This document shows, piece after piece, positions 14,451 to 16,230 of a stretch of 16,230 bases of DNA. A program made the position numbers and the translations under genes. The notes below the pieces were generated by a model. That model was given only the letters and a program-made list of their open reading frames with translations. It had not been told where the DNA came from and searched no databases. Position 1 is the stretch's first letter. Every line of letters starts with the position of its first letter. This stretch comes from Bacteroidales bacterium (GTDB lineage Bacteria; Bacteroidota; Bacteroidia; Bacteroidales; F082), in contig JAEEQP010000067.1 in NCBI GenBank assembly GCA_016285355.1, forward strand, positions 1-16,230, written 5' to 3'.

Positions 14451-15266
14451 TCAAACAAACGATACTTCTGTAGTAAGGTTTCTTCGTCCTCCTTGCCTTA
14501 ATTCAGGAGTATTGATGCGAATGTCGCAGTCCACTACGAAGATTGTTCCTGATGCGGATTTGATGACATTCTCATCGTGCATGTCGCTCAAGTAAATGTC
14601 GGGAGTAGCGTATGTCCAATTTCGAGCGTTGCAGAGTTCAAACCCCATCTTCCGCATATAGTCGGCAATCTCTTCATCCGAAACATGCGACCCTTCTATG
14701 AAAGGTTGCTCTACGATGATTTTGAACTCACCGCCTGCCGTGCGCCCATAGCCCAGCACCGTCAATGCCGTTTCGAGGAAATAAGCGTTGTGCAAGGTGA
14801 TACGGTCAAGTGCAAGGATGGGCTGGATGAAATAGTCGAGGCCGATTGATTTGACAAGCGTGGCACCGTGGTCGTAAACAACTGCCTCGCCGCCTTCAGC
14901 AATCTGCTCGCCCAACATGCGCGGCAGTGAATCATCAATGCAATCCGTCCAACAGCCGACGGCCTTGGCCCATTGCTCTATGCATGAAGCCTGTTGCGCT
15001 CCCTGTTGGCGTTCTCTTTGGAAATCATTGACTCCTCGTGCAGCCTCTCTATCTGCTTGACTTTCTGCTCCCGCGAGAAGGGATGCAACGACATGCGTAG
15101 CACCTCCCTTTGAGCAGCCATGCTGTTCGAACGGTGAAAATCGTTGATATACAAGTTTCCCATTGATAAATAGTTCTGCATAATGGTCAAGTTTTTGCAG
15201 GCCTTCAGGGGTAAAACCCTCCGCAATGATGGCATGGATTGACTCCCAAAAGTCCTTGTTGTTCAT
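14451..15266 (-). CDS. Kinase-PolyVal-like protein (kinase fold of polyvalent proteins)
   Basis: A 271-residue cytoplasmic protein. The C-terminal half shows a compact protein-kinase-like pattern: a nucleotide-loop-like GGEAVVYDHGATLVKSI with K139, a hinge-like FKIIVEQPFI (181-190), a catalytic-loop-like YLSDMHDENV with D228/H230/N233, and VVDCDIRIN with D246/D248 in the place of DFG. This fits the Kinase-PolyVal group found on phage and conjugative-element polyvalent proteins, but also as stand-alone genes in Bacteroidota. The N-terminal part carries the RFSPFEQHG-SKGG-THV-ASL motif and an alpha-helical IEQWAKAVG segment. It starts at ATG 15266 with its own promoter 20 bp away. Substrate is unknown; a defence or toxin-like role is speculative. 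Confidence 0.65.
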   Translation of the reverse strand: MNNKDFWESIHAIIAEGFTPEGLQKLDHYAELFINGKLVYQRFSPFEQHGCSKGGATHVVASLLAGAESQADREAARGVNDFQRERQQGAQQASCIEQWAKAVGCWTDCIDDSLPRMLGEQIAEGGEAVVYDHGATLVKSIGLDYFIQPILALDRITLHNAYFLETALTVLGYGRTAGGEFKIIVEQPFIEGSHVSDEEIADYMRKMGFELCNARNWTYATPDIYLSDMHDENVIKSASGTIFVVDCDIRINTPELRQGGRRNLTTEVSFV

Positions 15267-15285
15267 AGTGAGTTAATTTCGAGCG

Positions 15286-15293
15286 CAAAGATA
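15286..15293 (-). promoter_or_regulatory. Putative -7 box of the kinase-like gene promoter
   Basis: On the minus strand this reads TATCTTTG (TAnnTTTG), 19 nt before ATG 15266. It lies directly after the stop of the upstream regulator gene (15300), so the kinase-like gene probably has its own transcript as well as read-through. Confidence 0.55.
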
Positions 15294-15299
15294 CGATTA

Positions 15300-16230
15300 T
15301 TATTTAGATTGTGCAATAGCGCGAAGCGTGGTTGTAAGCGGCTCGTCACTGCCGAAAATGGCCTTCATTTTGCGGGCGCGTTGCGATACGGTGTTGTAGG
15401 CGCGCTGCATCAAAGCGGCCACATCAGCGTCAGAAAGGCCCAACAGATACAGGCAGCAATAATCCAAGTCGCTGCGGGTGAGGTCGGGATAGGCCTTGGC
15501 GATGCGGCTCGTGAACTGCCCGAAGTGGCGGTCGGCAGCCTCCCGCAACGCCGTTACCTGTTCCTTCCCCAAGGCATACTCCTTGTAAACCGTGCAGTCC
15601 ATCTGCGACTTGAACTGCCCCTCGTTCACCCGCTCCATGATCAAGCGGCAAATCGGCTCCTCGGCAAAACTCGCCGCCTGCGTTTCGGGCTTCGGTGCCG
15701 TGTCGTTCTGTTGCCGCACTTGGTCTTGCAACTCGCGCAAAGTCTCGTTGCTCCGTTTCAGCCGTCCCGAAAGCGCCGCCTGTTCCATGCGATGGCTTTG
15801 GCGTTCCTCCTCCAACCGCCGCTGCGCGTCCGCCTCTTGTGCCGCCAAGTGTTTTCTGTGTCTGCGCCGCATCACGATGGCCACCGCCAAACCAATGGCC
15901 AATAGTAGCGGCACTAATACCATAAGCGTCAGCCTCACCGCCTTCCTTCGTTCACGGAGCGAAGCCGCTTCCTGCTTCTCCTGCAAGTAGTTCTGGAACA
16001 GGTCGTTCAGTTTCGAGACTTGTGCTTGGTTTTCGGCTGCTGCGGCTACATCTTCTATGAGGAATGGGGCATATTGGTTGGCTTTCAGTGTGTCGCCTTC
16101 GCTAATGGCAATGTCATGCAAAGTCTTTGCTGCAAGTTTTTTATCAATGGCCTTCTCTGCAAATTCGAATACAAGTTCCTTATAAACTTTGGCAGAATCG
16201 AGTTGTCCTGCATCATTATAGACATAGCCA
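15300..16230 (-). CDS. Membrane-anchored TPR/coiled-coil regulator with C-terminal HTH (3' part only)
   Basis: Partial; the frame is open to the right edge and the true start lies outside. About 309 residues are visible. The first ~60 are helical and TPR-like (GYVYNDAGQLDSAKVYKELV...). One transmembrane span follows (LTLMVLVPLLLAIGLAV, codons around 15870-15932), flanked by RRR/RHRK on its cytoplasmic side. Then come a coiled coil rich in E/Q/R (ADAQRRLEEERQSH) and a C-terminal helical domain, YPDLTRSDLDYCCLYLLGLSD..., with a LuxR-like HTH rhythm (SDADVAALMQRAYNTVSQRA). Bacteroidota carry many such proteins: periplasmic TPRs, a membrane anchor and a cytoplasmic DNA-binding domain. They probably sense an envelope state and alter transcription directly; its targets are unknown. 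The Kinase-PolyVal-like gene follows after 33 bp. Confidence 0.75.
   Translation of the reverse strand, partial: GYVYNDAGQLDSAKVYKELVFEFAEKAIDKKLAAKTLHDIAISEGDTLKANQYAPFLIEDVAAAAENQAQVSKLNDLFQNYLQEKQEAASLRERRKAVRLTLMVLVPLLLAIGLAVAIVMRRRHRKHLAAQEADAQRRLEEERQSHRMEQAALSGRLKRSNETLRELQDQVRQQNDTAPKPETQAASFAEEPICRLIMERVNEGQFKSQMDCTVYKEYALGKEQVTALREAADRHFGQFTSRIAKAYPDLTRSDLDYCCLYLLGLSDADVAALMQRAYNTVSQRARKMKAIFGSDEPLTTTLRAIAQSK

Noticed and set aside
14451..15266. Evidence of an integrated mobile element from the Kinase-PolyVal-like gene
   Set aside because: No integrase, transposase, tRNA or flanking direct repeat is visible, so mobility cannot be claimed.
15309..15905. Plus-strand open frame of 198 codons opposite the TPR/HTH regulator
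   Set aside because: It is a shadow of the high-GC regulator gene, without recognisable features.

Overview
The window looks like chromosomal DNA of a Bacteroidota member, probably Bacteroidales. Supporting signs are Bacteroidota-type promoters (TAnnTTTG at -7, with weaker -33 boxes), few Shine-Dalgarno sites, many lipoproteins with a clear lipobox, an OprO/OprP-type porin, a DUF4878 lipoprotein, and two proteins ending in the type IX secretion (T9SS) sorting domain. No RNA gene, integrase, transposase or CRISPR array was seen.

Layout. (1) 1-1630, minus: asd (aspartate-semialdehyde dehydrogenase) followed by the 5' part of ribF (FAD synthetase/riboflavin kinase), which runs off the left edge. 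A dispersed inverted repeat lies between them and supplies the last residues of Asd. (2) 1650-2906, plus: a YiiX-like permuted papain-fold lipoprotein and a DUF4878 lipoprotein, closed by a strong hairpin terminator. (3) 2918-4252, minus: an AAA ATPase with a C-terminal PD-(D/E)XK-like domain (AAA_14 + DUF4143 type). (4) 4253-4738: about 490 bp without a gene, holding a ~33-bp-period tandem array just upstream of the ATPase promoter, a structured intergenic repeat, and the porin promoter. (5) 4739-10430, plus: porin, lipoprotein with two lamin-tail domains, a diverged CYTH-like protein, a canonical CYTH (triphosphate tunnel) protein, and a DASS/SLC13 carrier. Dispersed dyad repeats separate the sub-blocks. 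(6) 10519-14279, minus: four cell-envelope or secreted proteins. These are a BspA-like leucine-rich repeat protein with a T9SS tail, a tiny lipoprotein carrying an inserted repeat, a small lipoprotein, and a YD-repeat-like protein with a T9SS tail. (7) 14451-16230, minus: a Kinase-PolyVal-like protein with its own promoter and, upstream of it, the C-terminal part of a membrane-anchored TPR/coiled-coil/HTH regulator cut by the right edge.

How the genes may work together. The plus-strand block from 4739 to 10430 could be a phosphate or polyanion-handling set: outer-membrane anion porin, surface lipoprotein, CYTH tripolyphosphate-binding enzymes, inner-membrane anion carrier. This rests on neighbourhood and family only. 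The carrier is notable because both of its Na+-site SNT motifs are altered, to SAT and SKT. The 10.5-14.3 kb block makes T9SS surface proteins whose sorting tails are close relatives of each other. The most unusual non-coding signals are the 33-bp array next to the ATPase/nuclease gene and three dispersed-repeat families, two of which have entered reading frames.
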